Part shown: positions 21,574 to 33,329 of the stretch, piece by piece
Layout of the letters: every line of letters begins with the position of its first letter
How positions within the stretch are numbered: the first letter of the stretch is position 1
Assembly: GCA_964035795.1 (NCBI GenBank)
Contig: OZ038321.1
Coordinates: 17,189,548 to 17,253,547 of the forward strand
DNA: 64,000 nt
Direction: 5' to 3'
From: Pterobdella sp. o SKG-2022
Taxonomy: Eukaryota > Annelida > Clitellata > Hirudinida > Piscicolidae
The notes under the pieces: generated by a model
The model's database searches: none
What the model was told of the DNA's origin: nothing
What the model saw: only the letters and a program-made list of their open reading frames with translations
Program-made: the position numbers and the translations under genes

Positions 21574-21830
21574 GAAGAATTTTGAACTCTAAAATCGTAT
21601 CATAGAACTATTTTAGACTTAATATTATAATTCTGTCTAAATTTTTCAGTTACTAAATCTTAATCATTAAACATATTTTGTTTTTTGTGAATTTGTTTAT
21701 GCTTCAGTAGTTCATAAAAATATTTGGTTAAAATTTATAACTTCCTTTCACTTTTTCTATTCATATCAGCTTCCCGCTTGATTGTTGTAAGTCTTGATAC
21801 ATCGGCACGTCAAAATCATTTTATACAATA
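21574..21830. promoter_or_regulatory. Shared divergent promoter, uridine kinase / BAF
   Basis: 257 bp separate the two ATGs. No TATA box stands out. A possible splice acceptor (TTTTAG) just upstream of the kinase ATG might mark a 5' UTR intron. Confidence 0.45.
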
Positions 21831-22187
21831 ATGAATACTTCTATGAAACATCGTAATTTTGTGGGAGAACCTCTTGGAGATAAAGATGTAACAGAAATGG
21901 CTGGAATAGGTGAAGTCTTAGGAAAGAGGCTTGTGGAGCAAGGATTTGATAAAGTAATATAATCAGATAATATTTAGTTTTTATTTCAAAAACTGAAATT
22001 CTCGACTAAAAATTAAAATTTATTTAATTCAATTTTTTAGGCTTATGTTGTTTTGGGACAATTTCTATTACTCAAAAAAGATGAAGAAGATTTTAAAGAA
22101 TGGCTAAAAGATATTTGTAAAGCCAATTCTAAACAAGCTGATGATTGTTACAAATGCCTCGAGGGCTGGTGTGTATCATTTCTATGA
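21831..22187 (+). CDS. BANF1: Barrier-to-autointegration factor
   Basis: BAF is a small dimeric protein that bridges double-stranded DNA and binds LEM-domain proteins and lamin. It organises chromatin at the nuclear envelope and helps the envelope reform after mitosis. The two exons are 21831-21953 and 22041-22187 (phase 0). They encode 89 residues, the exact length of human [23 protein letters not shown] corresponds to the N terminus, including the kinase-target Ser/Thr region. The helix-hairpin-helix DNA-binding segment [19 protein letters not shown] (about 24-42) is followed by [20 protein letters not shown] and a C-terminal CYKCLEGWC. All of these match the family closely. It is head-to-head with the uridine kinase gene and tail-to-tail with the tetraspanin gene. 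Confidence 0.95.
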
Positions 22188-22601
22188 TGTTTTGCCAATT
22201 AAAAACTTTTATTATAGTTTATGATTTATTAGATTTGATAATTTTTAAAATCAAATTTGAAATTTGTTTTTATTATTTGTGTTTTATTTATTATCCTGTA
22301 ATTAAAAATTAACATTGTTAAAATAAAATTGAAAATGTCAAAATTCATCCTAGATCTCAAAATCAAATAACAGAGTTTCTTCTTTTTTTATACTTAATAA
22401 TGCAAGTTGATTTTACAAAAATCTTCGTGGAATAAAATAAACTCCTAAAAGTGTGTTCATTTTAATATATTTAGAGTTTATTCTGCAAATAAAAAATTAC
22501 ACTAAATGAAAATCTGGAATTTTATTGATTTAAAAAAACTGAGTAATAAGTGTCATTTTAAGTAATGAGTTGGTAAGTTCAGTGCTCATAGTAATCCTTA
22601 G
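22188..22601. other. Convergent 3' region between BAF and tetraspanin
   Basis: Both genes end here. A+T-rich with several AATAAA-like strings; no gene seen. Confidence 0.5.
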
Positions 22602-23429
22602 TCACACTTCTGCAAAGATTGAAGCTACAGCTGCACCAATTGTAAGTAGCAATCCTACAAATATAGTCATTTCTTCAGGTTGTGTGTTCGTCAAGAACGC
22701 CCCTATAATGACTTCACCACATCCTTTTCTTAGTGTGAATTCTTTCTTTGTTTTCATGCAAAGCGTTATATTGGAATATTGAGATATGTTACGTGGAATA
22801 GTATTTTGTACCTTCAATTGGCAGCATGAAGGAGGAATTTGTAAATCTCGTAAAATAAATTCTTCTAAATTTCCTTTTACGCCACAGCACTGACCCATAG
22901 TTTGGTATCTAAACCATGCAAATGTTTCATTAATAGTCAATTCGGAATACTGAGGATGGATTGTATCGAACTCATTTATAGTTTCGGCATTGGTTAAATA
23001 AGTTCTGTAAGATAAAGACATTCCCTTAATTAATTGATTCTTAAAACCAATCTTTCCAAAGGATGATAAGTAATAAAAAACAAAAATTATTTTAATTGTT
23101 ATAGTTATTCCTGAAAGTACTAAAAAAATCGCTTTTAGGTTTTCTGGATAAAAAGCGCAAAGTATTCCAACCACTCCTACAATTAAAGTTAACCCTCCCA
23201 GAAGAAACAAGATTAAGCTCTTATATCCAAAGGCTGATGTCCAACTCATGAGAAAGTAAAATATGTATGAATCCATGTATGTTGTATTGAACCAATAATT
23301 TACAACATTGTAAAGCAATTCTGGATAATACAAGAATATTAATCCAACATTTATTGCACTTATACCCCATAATAACAATAAAGCATTTGGGACTATTAGT
23401 AAAGCTAGAGATGCATCCTCTATACCCAT
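22602..23429 (-). CDS. Tetraspanin
   Basis: This single-exon gene encodes 275 residues with four hydrophobic segments: about 9-33, 71-93, 98-121 and 254-273. The large extracellular loop has the family-defining CCG (181-183), a second SCC motif (201-203), Cys224 and Cys237, giving the usual six-cysteine set. N-glycosylation sites are present in the loops (NTT at about 48, NET at about 167, NIT at about 220). Tetraspanins organise membrane protein microdomains on the cell surface or in endosomes. The specific subgroup cannot be assigned. Absence of introns contrasts with its neighbours and may indicate a retrocopy. The ATG at 23429 is 164 bp from the ATG of the divergent gene at 23594. Confidence 0.88.
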   Translation of the reverse strand: MGIEDASLALLIVPNALLLLWGISAINVGLIFLYYPELLYNVVNYWFNTTYMDSYIFYFLMSWTSAFGYKSLILFLLGGLTLIVGVVGILCAFYPENLKAIFLVLSGITITIKIIFVFYYLSSFGKIGFKNQLIKGMSLSYRTYLTNAETINEFDTIHPQYSELTINETFAWFRYQTMGQCCGVKGNLEEFILRDLQIPPSCCQLKVQNTIPRNISQYSNITLCMKTKKEFTLRKGCGEVIIGAFLTNTQPEEMTIFVGLLLTIGAAVASIFAEV

Positions 23430-23593
23430 TACTATGACACTTTTTGAATTCAGTTTTTAATGGTCACGTTATTAAGTAAAAGTGAACATATGAAATTGTC
23501 TGAAGTAATTTGCAGCTTTATTTTAGTTTTTATATTCTTTGTGATTTTTAAAATTAGCAGACGAATTTGTTTCGCGGGTAGACTATTGCCAAA
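23430..23593. promoter_or_regulatory. Shared divergent promoter, tetraspanin / coiled-coil gene
   Basis: 164 bp between start codons of two divergent genes; no TATA box recognised. Confidence 0.45.
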
Positions 23594-24191
23594 ATGAGCG
23601 AAAATCGATTTATCAATGAAGATAAGTGTTTCGATAATTTTGAAACACAGAAAAAAAGGTATGTCAAATTTTAAATGCTTATTTGGTGTTATATTTATTT
23701 TCGTTTTTAGAAAAACTACTTCGTCAAATTGGTCCGAAAATGTCATACAAAAGCCCAGTACACCAGTGAGTAATTAAGATCTAAAATTAATATAATAAAA
23801 ATACCATCTTATTATTTAGGCAGCACTTGAAAATGTATCGGGTGAGATTATATTTAGCTTGAATCTAGCTATTCTTAAAACTCATATATCTTAAAGATCA
23901 CGTTAGTCTTGAAAGAAAAGAAGACCCAAATATTGATATATTCAACATTGGACCTAAATTAAAGAAGTTGAAGGATTCTTTAGCAGAAATAGGGTATATA
24001 CAAACAGACCCAGATTTTTCATTTGTTTTTCTAATTATGAAATTTTCAGAAGTTACAACGAATATGAAAAGCTAGAAGTTATCATGAATGATTTGATAGA
24101 TGAAGCAGAAAAGGCTCATAAAAAAGCCACTATAGAAAAACTTGAATTGAAAAAAGGAGTTGAGAACTTGATGAAAGCTTTTATTAATTGA
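23594..24191 (+). CDS. Unrecognised small helical protein, five exons
   Basis: The exons are 23594-23658, 23711-23765, 23820-23841, 23897-23993 and 24050-24191. All four introns are only 52-56 nt with GT...AG ends, and phases close, giving 126 residues. The one very short exon (22 nt) and the consistent phases argue for a real gene. The N-terminal third is polar and probably disordered. From about residue 62 the protein is Lys/Glu/Leu-rich: DIFNIGPKLKKLKDSLAEIG, then EYEKLEVIMNDLIDEAEKAH, likely two helices or a coiled coil, as in small complex-assembly or kinetochore proteins. I do not recognise the family. It starts head-to-head with the tetraspanin gene and ends 79 bp from the end of the aspartyl-tRNA synthetase gene. 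Confidence 0.75.
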
Positions 24192-24270
24192 AATACTACT
24201 TTTTTATTTTAATTTTCATAAATATTCTTTAAATGGGTATTTTTTTTAAAGATTAAAGAAAAAATTTGAA

Positions 24271-27200
24271 TCATTTGAATAAGTTATAATACTCCATGTC
24301 AGAGTCACTGATCTCTGAGGGTGCATTAGATAACAAGCATTTTCCTTCACTAGACTTTGGAAAAGCTATAACATCCCGTATACTTTGGGTATTACAGATG
24401 ATTGATATATATCTGTCAACACCTGTTATTGAAAAATAATTGAAAATGAAAAATGATTACTGCAAAATATAGTCGTACCTAGTGCTATTCCACCATGTGG
24501 AGGAGCTCCAAAATGAAGGGCTTTGAGCAGGTGATCCAGGGAGCTTGCGTCTTCCTGTAAAATTATAATTTATTTTAAAAATTGAATTTTGCAAATTATC
24601 AATCATATTCAAGCAGCAGTAATATTTTACCATTAATAATAGAAAATGTGAATCATAAGTCAACATATATTACTGGTTTTTATATACAATTGCCAAACGT
24701 TGTTTCCAACAACAAACCTCAAAAAGGGATTTAATAAAAAATTCCTTTCAAAGGTTTATTCAATAGTCTACAGCAAAATGAGAAATCAAAAACTGTGAAG
24801 ACAATTTCGAAACTATAAAAAATATGGTGTTATCTTATTTACATCCTTTAGGGTTCGACCCTTTTGATAATGTTTGATAATGCTTTAATAAATATATTAA
24901 ATGTAAAGGATTTACAACAGCAATCAAAGATATATTAAAGAAAAGGATAGTTTAAAAATTCATATGAAAAACAACCATTTTACCGAGCTACATAAGAATG
25001 GTAAAATAACATCGAATTTTTCGAACTAATAATAGTAGTTGATAATAACGTAAATCCAAAAATTAATTTACTTTCAATATATTTTCTAAAACGTGTTTTT
25101 GAAGATCTCCTTGATGTATTCTTATAGACCCACCCCCTACTTCCCAACCATTCAACACCAAATCATAATGCTGGGCTCTCACCTGAAAGGAAAGATGTCT
25201 CGCTTATAATAAAAAATAATATAGTGATTTTTCATTTATACTTTTATAAATGAAAATAGCTTAAATTCTTTGAGCCAAACATAAAGATAAAAGATAGCTT
25301 AAGTTTCAAAAGTCAAACTTATTGAAAATTATAATAAAACTTAATATATTTTTTAGAAACATCGTAAGTATCTTGTATATAATAATTTTTTTTTCTTCAC
25401 AAAATGAGGTTTTTTAAAGATAATTTTATTTTGAAAAAACAAATTTTCGACAAATTCAACTTTGTCATAATTATTATAATGAATTATGACAAAGTTGAAT
25501 TGTTCGAAAATTTTAGTTTCTTTATAAAAAAAAAATTTAATATAGTTTTAAATATTCATGATATCTTCCTAATTGTAAATTTTCCGGTCAAAAAACCTTT
25601 GAAGGGTCTGTATATAAAAGATCAATATCGTCAGGGTGGGGAGCGGTAAATGGATGATGTGCCGATTCTAAGCCTGTTAAAAATATTATAAACACGAAAA
25701 TGGTGATTGACTATGATATATTTTTTCAAACCTTCAGTTCCGTCTTCTTTCGGTAAAAACAAAGGGAAGTTTTCAACCCATAAGAAGTTCATGCTGTTTT
25801 CTTTATTATATACACTTATTCCTGTATTTGAATTTGAAAATTCTATTCACACAGATTTATTTATTATCAAAATGAAGAGAGAATAGCAAGATCGAACCTT
25901 TTTCTTTCAAAAGGTTCGCCATTTCAATTCTGAATTTCCCAGCCATGAGACACTGATATAAAAATTGAGGCGTTTATAAAAAAGAAACTGAAAAAATACT
26001 TGAATAAGAATATACGTACGGCATTTGTATCAAGACCTGCACACACGACAAACACATCACCAGCATTAATACCAAGCATCTTTGAAAGGTTCTTACAGGT
26101 TTCTTCGCCTATTAATTGATCAAAAGTTCCATTCCACGTTTCATCCCCTTTTACCGAAACAATGGCAAAAAACTGTAATATATTCAATATTTATCATTTA
26201 AACAAAATAGTATCAACAATTAGTGAAATTAGTTTAAAAGAAAAAAATGCTTTAGGTAGGAAGTAATGGAGATAAGGAATATATAAAATTGCAGAAAATA
26301 TTTTTTAAATGAAGTAAATCTGGCCACCTTCAGTATAGTGAGGATTAAACCGGATTTAAAATCTCATCTATCTATCTATCTATCTTAGCTCATATTATTC
26401 ATGACATGGAAATACGTACATGTTTGTTATACTTAAAAGCCTACAAATTATGAAGAAAGAAACACAAAAATTACATTTTAACATTCTTCATTAAATTGTT
26501 TTTGAAACCCGATTTTGACCTAAATAATAGCAAAAAGCTGTTAATAAAAAATTTGAACATTACAGTCGTTTCATTTCTTTCTCATAACTCTAAGTTGAAA
26601 TAATACCTTTTGAGACATTGCATTCGTTTTTATTTAAGGTTTGCTAAATTTTATTTGAAATTATTATAAAAAATTCAACATAATTTATTTTAGTAAAGTT
26701 AAAATTTTTAATATGTTTAATTATAGACTAACATAGTGTGAACAAATTAAATTGATAAAAATTGACATTTTTCTATAAATTTATATGGAATTCTTAATAA
26801 GACTTTTAAATCAAATAAAAAAATATGTTAAAAAATGTAATTACCGCTGATAGATTTGGAGAAAAAGCTGTTTTAAGTAAATTTGTAAGATTTGTAATAT
26901 CTTTTTTGCTAATGTAAGGCTGTGTGGTATGAAAAAATAGTAAAATTTAAAATAAATTTTAAGCATTTTTAGAAGTCTACCGCGAAGTGAGAAAATTTTA
27001 CTGCTTGTATAGAATGAGTGTTCTTCTCCTCGAAAGCTTCTTTCATCAAAGCAAAGTTACACTCCTTGAATGCTTCAGTTACATTCACCAACTTTAAAAT
27101 AAGTTGGTATACACCGATTAAAAATTTAAAAAAAATTAAAATAGCAAAATAAATGTTACCAATTTTCGATATCTTGTATCTGGTTTATCTGATCCGTATA

Positions 27201-30200
27201 ACTTGATAGCATCATTGAAATCAATGGTAGGAAAAGGAATGTCGATAGAGGGAAGGAAGGATGGCCATGAATGTGCAATCATTCCTTCAACAACTTCCTT
27301 TATATCATTTGGATTCACAAACGCCATTTCTAAATCCATCTTTGGTGTTAAACGCGTTTAATTTGTAATTTTTAAAAATTTATATTTAATTGTACTTAAT
27401 TCGAGTTAAAAGTCTTATAATACTAGTTAAACAAAAACTTTTTGCTCATAACTATCCGATATCTTTTATTTATTGTTATTCACTAAGGCCGTGCCTATTC
27501 AACTTGTGTCAGAAGAACTATGCTGCTGAAACATGGCCCATAACAGTTTCCACATTGAACCGCCTTAGACGAAACGACCTTGCCATGATTCGCTGGATGT
27601 GCAACATCAAAACGCATGATAACGTTTGCTCTCCTTTTAAAACCTGGCATTCGGGATGTTGAGGTAGTTCTTCGTACAAGCAGGATGAGGTGGTTTGGAC
27701 ATGTAGAGCGTAGTGTGGGTTGGATCTCTCAGGTGCGAAAGTTGGATTTAGATACTTGCAAGAAGCCTGGTAGGCCAAAAAAGACTTGGAATGAACTCAT
27801 ATTGAATGATAAAAGAAAGCTAGACATGGTTTGTGTGGATCCACTCGATCGCTCTGAATGGAAAGGCCGACTTCGAGATAGAACTTTCAAAAAGCCCAAC
27901 CCTTGGTAAAGAAAAACAGGCTATAAAAAGGATTTGATTGATTGATAAATAATATTTGTCAAGTTGTTCAGGTTGGGTATAATATAGTTAATTATTTTAA
28001 AGATTTTAAACCAATTACATGAGATCCTTAATATACCCATTGAAAAAAAAGAGCTATAATTTTTCAATTTTTGGTAAGCTCAAGATTTGCATAAGACATT
28101 GGCATGCATTACAACCTCAGAGTCAACAGGACATTCTGAAAAACTAGTTAATTGAAAAATACTATAATGTCTCTAAAGTTATATGTTTAATAGTAATAGG
28201 ATATTAAATATGTTGGGTATTAATGTGATTACATATGAATTCTTTGAGACATCGTAAGTATATTTTATTTTATAATTTTCGTTTTTATTTTTCTAAAAAT
28301 GAGGTTTTTCAAAGATACTTTTAATAAAGTTTAAGAAACTAAAATTTTCGAAAAATTCAACTGTCGTAACTTATTTCTAATGAATTATAAAAAGTTGAAT
28401 TTTTTGAAAATTTTAGTTTCTTTATATTAAAAGTATCTTTGAAAAATCTCTTTTCTTAAAGAATAAAAACGAAGATTAATTTTAAACCTGAGTAAATTCT
28501 GGTTGGCGGTCAGGCTTGGCAGTCTCATCTCTGAAACACTTGCTCACTTGCATATATCTATCTATAGCACCCACCATCAACATTTGCTTGAACTACACCA
28601 TGTAACAATGTATCAGAAAAATAGAATAATTATAATTCAATAGAAGTATTTTTCAAATATGATCTATTTTTAAATTCAAACATCAATTCAACAAAAACTT
28701 TTCCTAGATACCAATTAACAGATAAAATCCTCTTGAGGTCTATGGTTACTTTTTCAAATAATGAGCTCAAAAAATGTTATTTTATTTCACCTGCTGAGGA
28801 CTCTGTGGCAACGAGAAGAACTTGCCCTTCTCATGTGTAGCTACCTTGAACTCCCTGGCTCCCTGGTTTGAGAATAATTATGAATGGTATTATGAGAATC
28901 TACATGAACACTGCTGTCCTCAGCTCAAAAGAGTAAGGTTATTCATTTAAAGCTATAAAGCAACAGAAAAAAACATGAAAAAATCTAGAAGGCACTAAAA
29001 ACATCAAATCAATCTTACAAATGATGAAATGACTAGAATTTGTTATCAAAAATCTTACTCCGGGTGTTCTTTTGAACAAGATTGGTGTTTCCACATCAAC
29101 AAAATCTGCACAAAATATTTTTTAAAATTTAGTACATACAATAGTAACTTATTTATCCTTGTTATTAAGAATATTTAGCTTTCCTGTCAATAGTGTAAGT
29201 TCATTGCCAAAATTGAGGAATTTTAACATATTCTTGACAATTAATAATATTAAATGATCAATAATTTGTCAAAAATAAAATTCACCTTTATTCTTAAGGT
29301 ATTCTCTCATTTTGAACAAAATATTTGATCTAATTCTAAGATTTCTCTGTAAACTAGGTCTACGCATATCTAAATAACGATATTGTAGCCTTAAGTTTTC
29401 TTTTGCCTTAAAAAAAAAGCATTATAATATAAACAATATAAAAAGTTGTAAATTAGTTGCTTGAAAATAAAATTAACAAAGTATATTTCAAACTTCAAAA
29501 AATTCATTGATGGGAAAAGGAAGATGTGGATCACATTTATTTAAAATTTTCATTTGATCAGCAACAATTTCTATGTCACCTGACTCCATGAACTGTTTAA
29601 TTATTTGTTGTCATAGTTTATAGTGAATTTTAATATATTTTAAAACTATATTTTTAATAAATAAATCATTCAAATTTCAACTATAATAAAAAAAACCTGT
29701 TTAACTAGTAAAATTTTAAATTTTTTAATTATAGTTAAGCTGAAAATAAAACTGTGATCACTTCATTATGCTTAAGCACAGGCCTGAATCGGACTGTTCC
29801 AACCACTTCTAATACTGACTCTAAAGAAAGGTCTTTAATAGAAGATAAAATCTGAAAATAAAAAAATGTATACAAACTAAATCAGGGCTAAACATGTGAT
29901 ACACATATAAATATAAATAAGAATTTAATTTTCTAGAATTGCATACCAATGGATCAAGGATGACTACTTGAATATAACCATAAGAATCTCTCAACACAAG
30001 GAATTGCCCACCCATTCTTTTAAACTGCAACCAGCCTGCCACTCTTACTTTTTCTGATACATTATTTTTGCTAAGGTCTTTGATTCTTGTTAATTTCATT
30101 TCTTTGCTTATTCTTTTTTCATTTAATATGCTCTTTGATTGCAAATCTATTGATTTTATCAATTTTTTTTATTTTGTCTGTTAAACTTTTAAAAAATTTA

Positions 30201-30344
30201 CAAACCTGGTGTTTTAGAAGAATATGGAGCTTTGTATAATATAGAACATGATAACGTTGTAGTTTTTGAAAGAATTCTTTTTTCCAAATTATATCTTAAC
30301 AAACGTAAAATGTTTCTATTTATCAAGAAACTTTTTGTTGCCAT
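24271..30344 (-). CDS. DARS2: Mitochondrial aspartyl-tRNA synthetase
   Basis: This class II synthetase charges mitochondrial tRNA-Asp in the matrix. The 18 exons are 30344-30206, 30146-29947, 29851-29762, 29583-29494, 29406-29286, 29105-29059, 28862-28791, 28586-28488, 27339-27160, 27091-26981, 26919-26845, 26172-26020, 25952-25898, 25842-25732, 25673-25597, 25182-25072, 24554-24479 and 24422-24271. All phases close, giving 652 residues (human 645). Landmarks are an Arg/Lys/Ser-rich presequence (1-46), an OB-fold anticodon domain ([20 protein letters not shown]), [22 protein letters not shown], and motif 2 [16 protein letters not shown] bacterial-type GAD insert (ending [12 protein letters not shown]) is followed by [23 protein letters not shown], and motif 3 [14 protein letters not shown]. 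Introns carry two HP2 hairpins and an RTE-like LINE fragment. Confidence 0.95.
25400..25540. repeat. HP2 hairpin element (copy 1) in DARS2 intron
   Basis: The palindrome is centred near 25479: AATTCAACTTTGTCATAATT pairs with AATTATGACAAAGTTGAATT. It extends through CAAATTTTCGACA and TGTTCGAAAATTTTAG. It shares AAAATGAGGTTTTT and GAAAATTTTAGTTTCTTTAT with the copy at 28277-28474. The sequence is non-coding. Confidence 0.7.
26366..26385. repeat. (ATCT)5 microsatellite
   Basis: Five perfect ATCT units inside a DARS2 intron. Confidence 0.9.
27500..27948 (+). pseudogene. 5'-truncated RTE-like LINE fragment
   Basis: The + strand encodes the C-terminal end of an endonuclease-reverse transcriptase LINE protein. 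[20 protein letters not shown] and MIRWMCNIK are in one frame. After a frameshift near 27630, [32 protein letters not shown] and [11 protein letters not shown] follow in another frame. LRWFGHVxR...GRPKKxW is characteristic of RTE-type and related LINE tails. The fragment ends in a TGATTGATTGAT repeat. It lies in the DARS2 intron between exons 8 and 9, antisense to the gene. The shift and truncation make it dead. Confidence 0.8.
28277..28474. repeat. HP2 hairpin element (copy 2) in DARS2 intron
   Basis: The palindromic arms are about 85 bp (28277-28362 and 28393-28474), for example TTTTTCAAAGATACTTTTAA against TTAAAAGTATCTTTGAAAAA. Both copies are preceded by ACATCGTAAGTAT. Two copies of one family in different introns of one gene indicate dispersed or local mobility. 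Confidence 0.75.
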
Positions 30345-30920
30345 TTCTTTTCCTTTTTTTCAAAGTAATGCTAACTGTCATGAAATTAAAAAAATCCCAA
30401 ATTAAATGAATGAATATTTAAAATTGTCCGACAATTACCTATAAAGATGATTCCAGACAAAAATTCAAAATGCTTTCAAAGCCATTTATGAAATGATATG
30501 AATATGAGTTTGAAAAAAATAGCCCAAATATTCTAGATTAAAGCTTCAATTAGAGAAATACAGGAAAATTCTCAAAATATTCGGCATCATTTAAATGAAC
30601 TAATAGACAAGGTTAAAAATAAACACAACTGATATAAAAAAAATTTTTAATAAACCTTTTGAATTTTTATAAGTTGGTAACCTCATAAAAATAATTTTTG
30701 AAAGTTTTCATTTTTTCGCGAAAGTTGTTTAAGAAATTTTCCATTTTGAGCTCATAATTTTTTCTCATTTTGAACAAAACTAGGAGAATCATAATATTTT
30801 GAAAAAAAAAAGTTTATTTTTTATGCGTGTATTTTTAATGAGCACTTTAGAATCGCATATTAACTTTTATTTATTATAAAATACTGAGCTTTAATGAATA
30901 TTATTTCATAATACAAGTTA
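30345..30920. other. DARS2 upstream region
   Basis: A+T-rich; should contain the DARS2 promoter. No coding signal seen. Confidence 0.4.
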
Positions 30921-31059
30921 GTTTATTTCAGAACACTAGTTAATTTGTCAAGATACGAAATTTTCGTTATCAACGTAACATTTTTTAACAGAAAAGTGTT
31001 ACGTTGATAACAAAAAGCTTCGTATCTTAATAAACCAACTAATGTTCTGAAATAAAACT
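30921..31059. repeat. HP1 hairpin element (copy 3), near-perfect palindrome
   Basis: The arms are about 60-65 bp: GTTTATTTCAGAACACTAGT to CGTTATCAACGTAACA, mirrored by TGTTACGTTGATAACAAAAAG to ACTAATGTTCTGAAATAAAAC. It contains the HP1 core (ATACGAAG...CTTCGTAT). This is the most complete copy of the family here. Confidence 0.8.
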
Positions 31060-31084
31060 CATTTTATAGGGTTTTTCAATTCAA

Positions 31085-31192
31085 TTCAAAATCTTTGCAA
31101 TTGCCTACCAAATCTTTGCAATTGCTTACAGAATTTTTGCAATTGACTTACAAATCTTGGCATTTGCACACCAAATAATTGCATTTGTTTAC
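31085..31192. repeat. Five-copy degenerate minisatellite, about 21-22 bp
   Basis: AATCTTTGCAATTGCCTACC is repeated five times with growing divergence (last copy AAATAATTGCATTTGTTTAC). It abuts the left boundary of the histone unit. Confidence 0.75.
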
Positions 31193-31379
31193 ATATGTTT
31201 ATCGATGTAATTTATATCATTCAATTTCACTTTTGAGCTTTTTAGAATTTTGCACAATTTGAAAAAGACTCAACGCTAGCCACTATAATAGCTTTGTACC
31301 TCAATAAAAATTAATACAATTCTTAATTTAAACTCATGAAATAAAACAACAAAATGCCTTTTAGATATTTTCAATTGGT

Positions 31380-31395
31380 GGCCCTGAAAAGGACC
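31380..31395 (-). promoter_or_regulatory. Histone mRNA 3' stem-loop, H4 copy 1
   Basis: On the mRNA strand it reads GGTCCTTTTCAGGGCC: a six-pair stem with one G-U pair and the UUUC-type loop, followed by ACCA. It is bound by SLBP and directs cleavage of replication-dependent histone mRNA. Confidence 0.93.
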
Positions 31396-31445
31396 GTTTG
31401 TTAAAAGAATAAAAGGGCTGATGCCACAATAGGCTCAAAAGCTTT

Positions 31446-32799
<1,354 letters not shown>

Positions 32800-32844
32800 A
32801 GGCCCTATCGTTTGATCGAAAACTACCTACCTTTTCAATAAAAC

Positions 32845-32860
32845 GGCTCTTTTCAGAGCC
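32845..32860 (+). promoter_or_regulatory. Histone mRNA 3' stem-loop, H3 copy 1
   Basis: GGCTCTTTTCAGAGCC followed by ACCA: perfect consensus animal histone stem-loop. Confidence 0.97.
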
Positions 32861-33159
32861 ACCATATGTTCAACGTTCAAGTCAATTATGGCCGTTATAA
32901 TCTTCTTAATTGATCTTTAATACTTACTTGATCGATGCTTATGCAAAAATCCACAAGACATATTGCTTTTGGCGCGCACGATTACTTAAAGATTCGAATT
33001 TAAATCTAAAATGTAGACTAAAAGGCATTGTGAGTAGAACGAATAGTTTTGCATTGGAGATTATTTTTCAGGCTTTTTCTAAACGACGCATATATCTATG
33101 GCATCTTGAACGAATAATCAGACTTTTCGAGTATACTGCAAATTCTAATAGCACGCGGC

Positions 33160-33208
33160 ATTCGTCGCTTCTAGAGCGCAAGGCGACGAATCTCGGACGC
33201 GCCTTGCG
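33160..33208. repeat. Two overlapping, mutually exclusive hairpins (copy 1)
   Basis: ATTCGTCGC (33160-33168) can pair with GCGACGAAT (33183-33191). CGCAAGGCG (33177-33185) can instead pair with CGCCTTGCG (33200-33208). The two stems share 33183-33185, so only one can form at a time. This G+C-rich island sits between H3 and the satellite and is repeated at 63399-63447. Confidence 0.6.
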
Positions 33209-33329
33209 GATCACCAATTGTTCTTCTAAAGAGCCAACATTACTAAGCGAAGTGTACATAAATGCCTTTTAGGCGCGTTAGTAGATATCGAACGAGACAA
33301 AGGATTTCAGAAAAAAGCCTATGGCTAAA

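Noticed and set aside
23450..23746. 98-codon minus-strand frame between the tetraspanin and coiled-coil genes
   Set aside because: It overlaps the first exons of the + strand gene and has no family or splice support.
32910..33272. 120-codon open frame downstream of H3, repeated at 63149-63511
   Set aside because: It starts at TTG with no usable ATG and has no family resemblance. Its perfect duplication is explained by the repeat unit, not by coding constraint.
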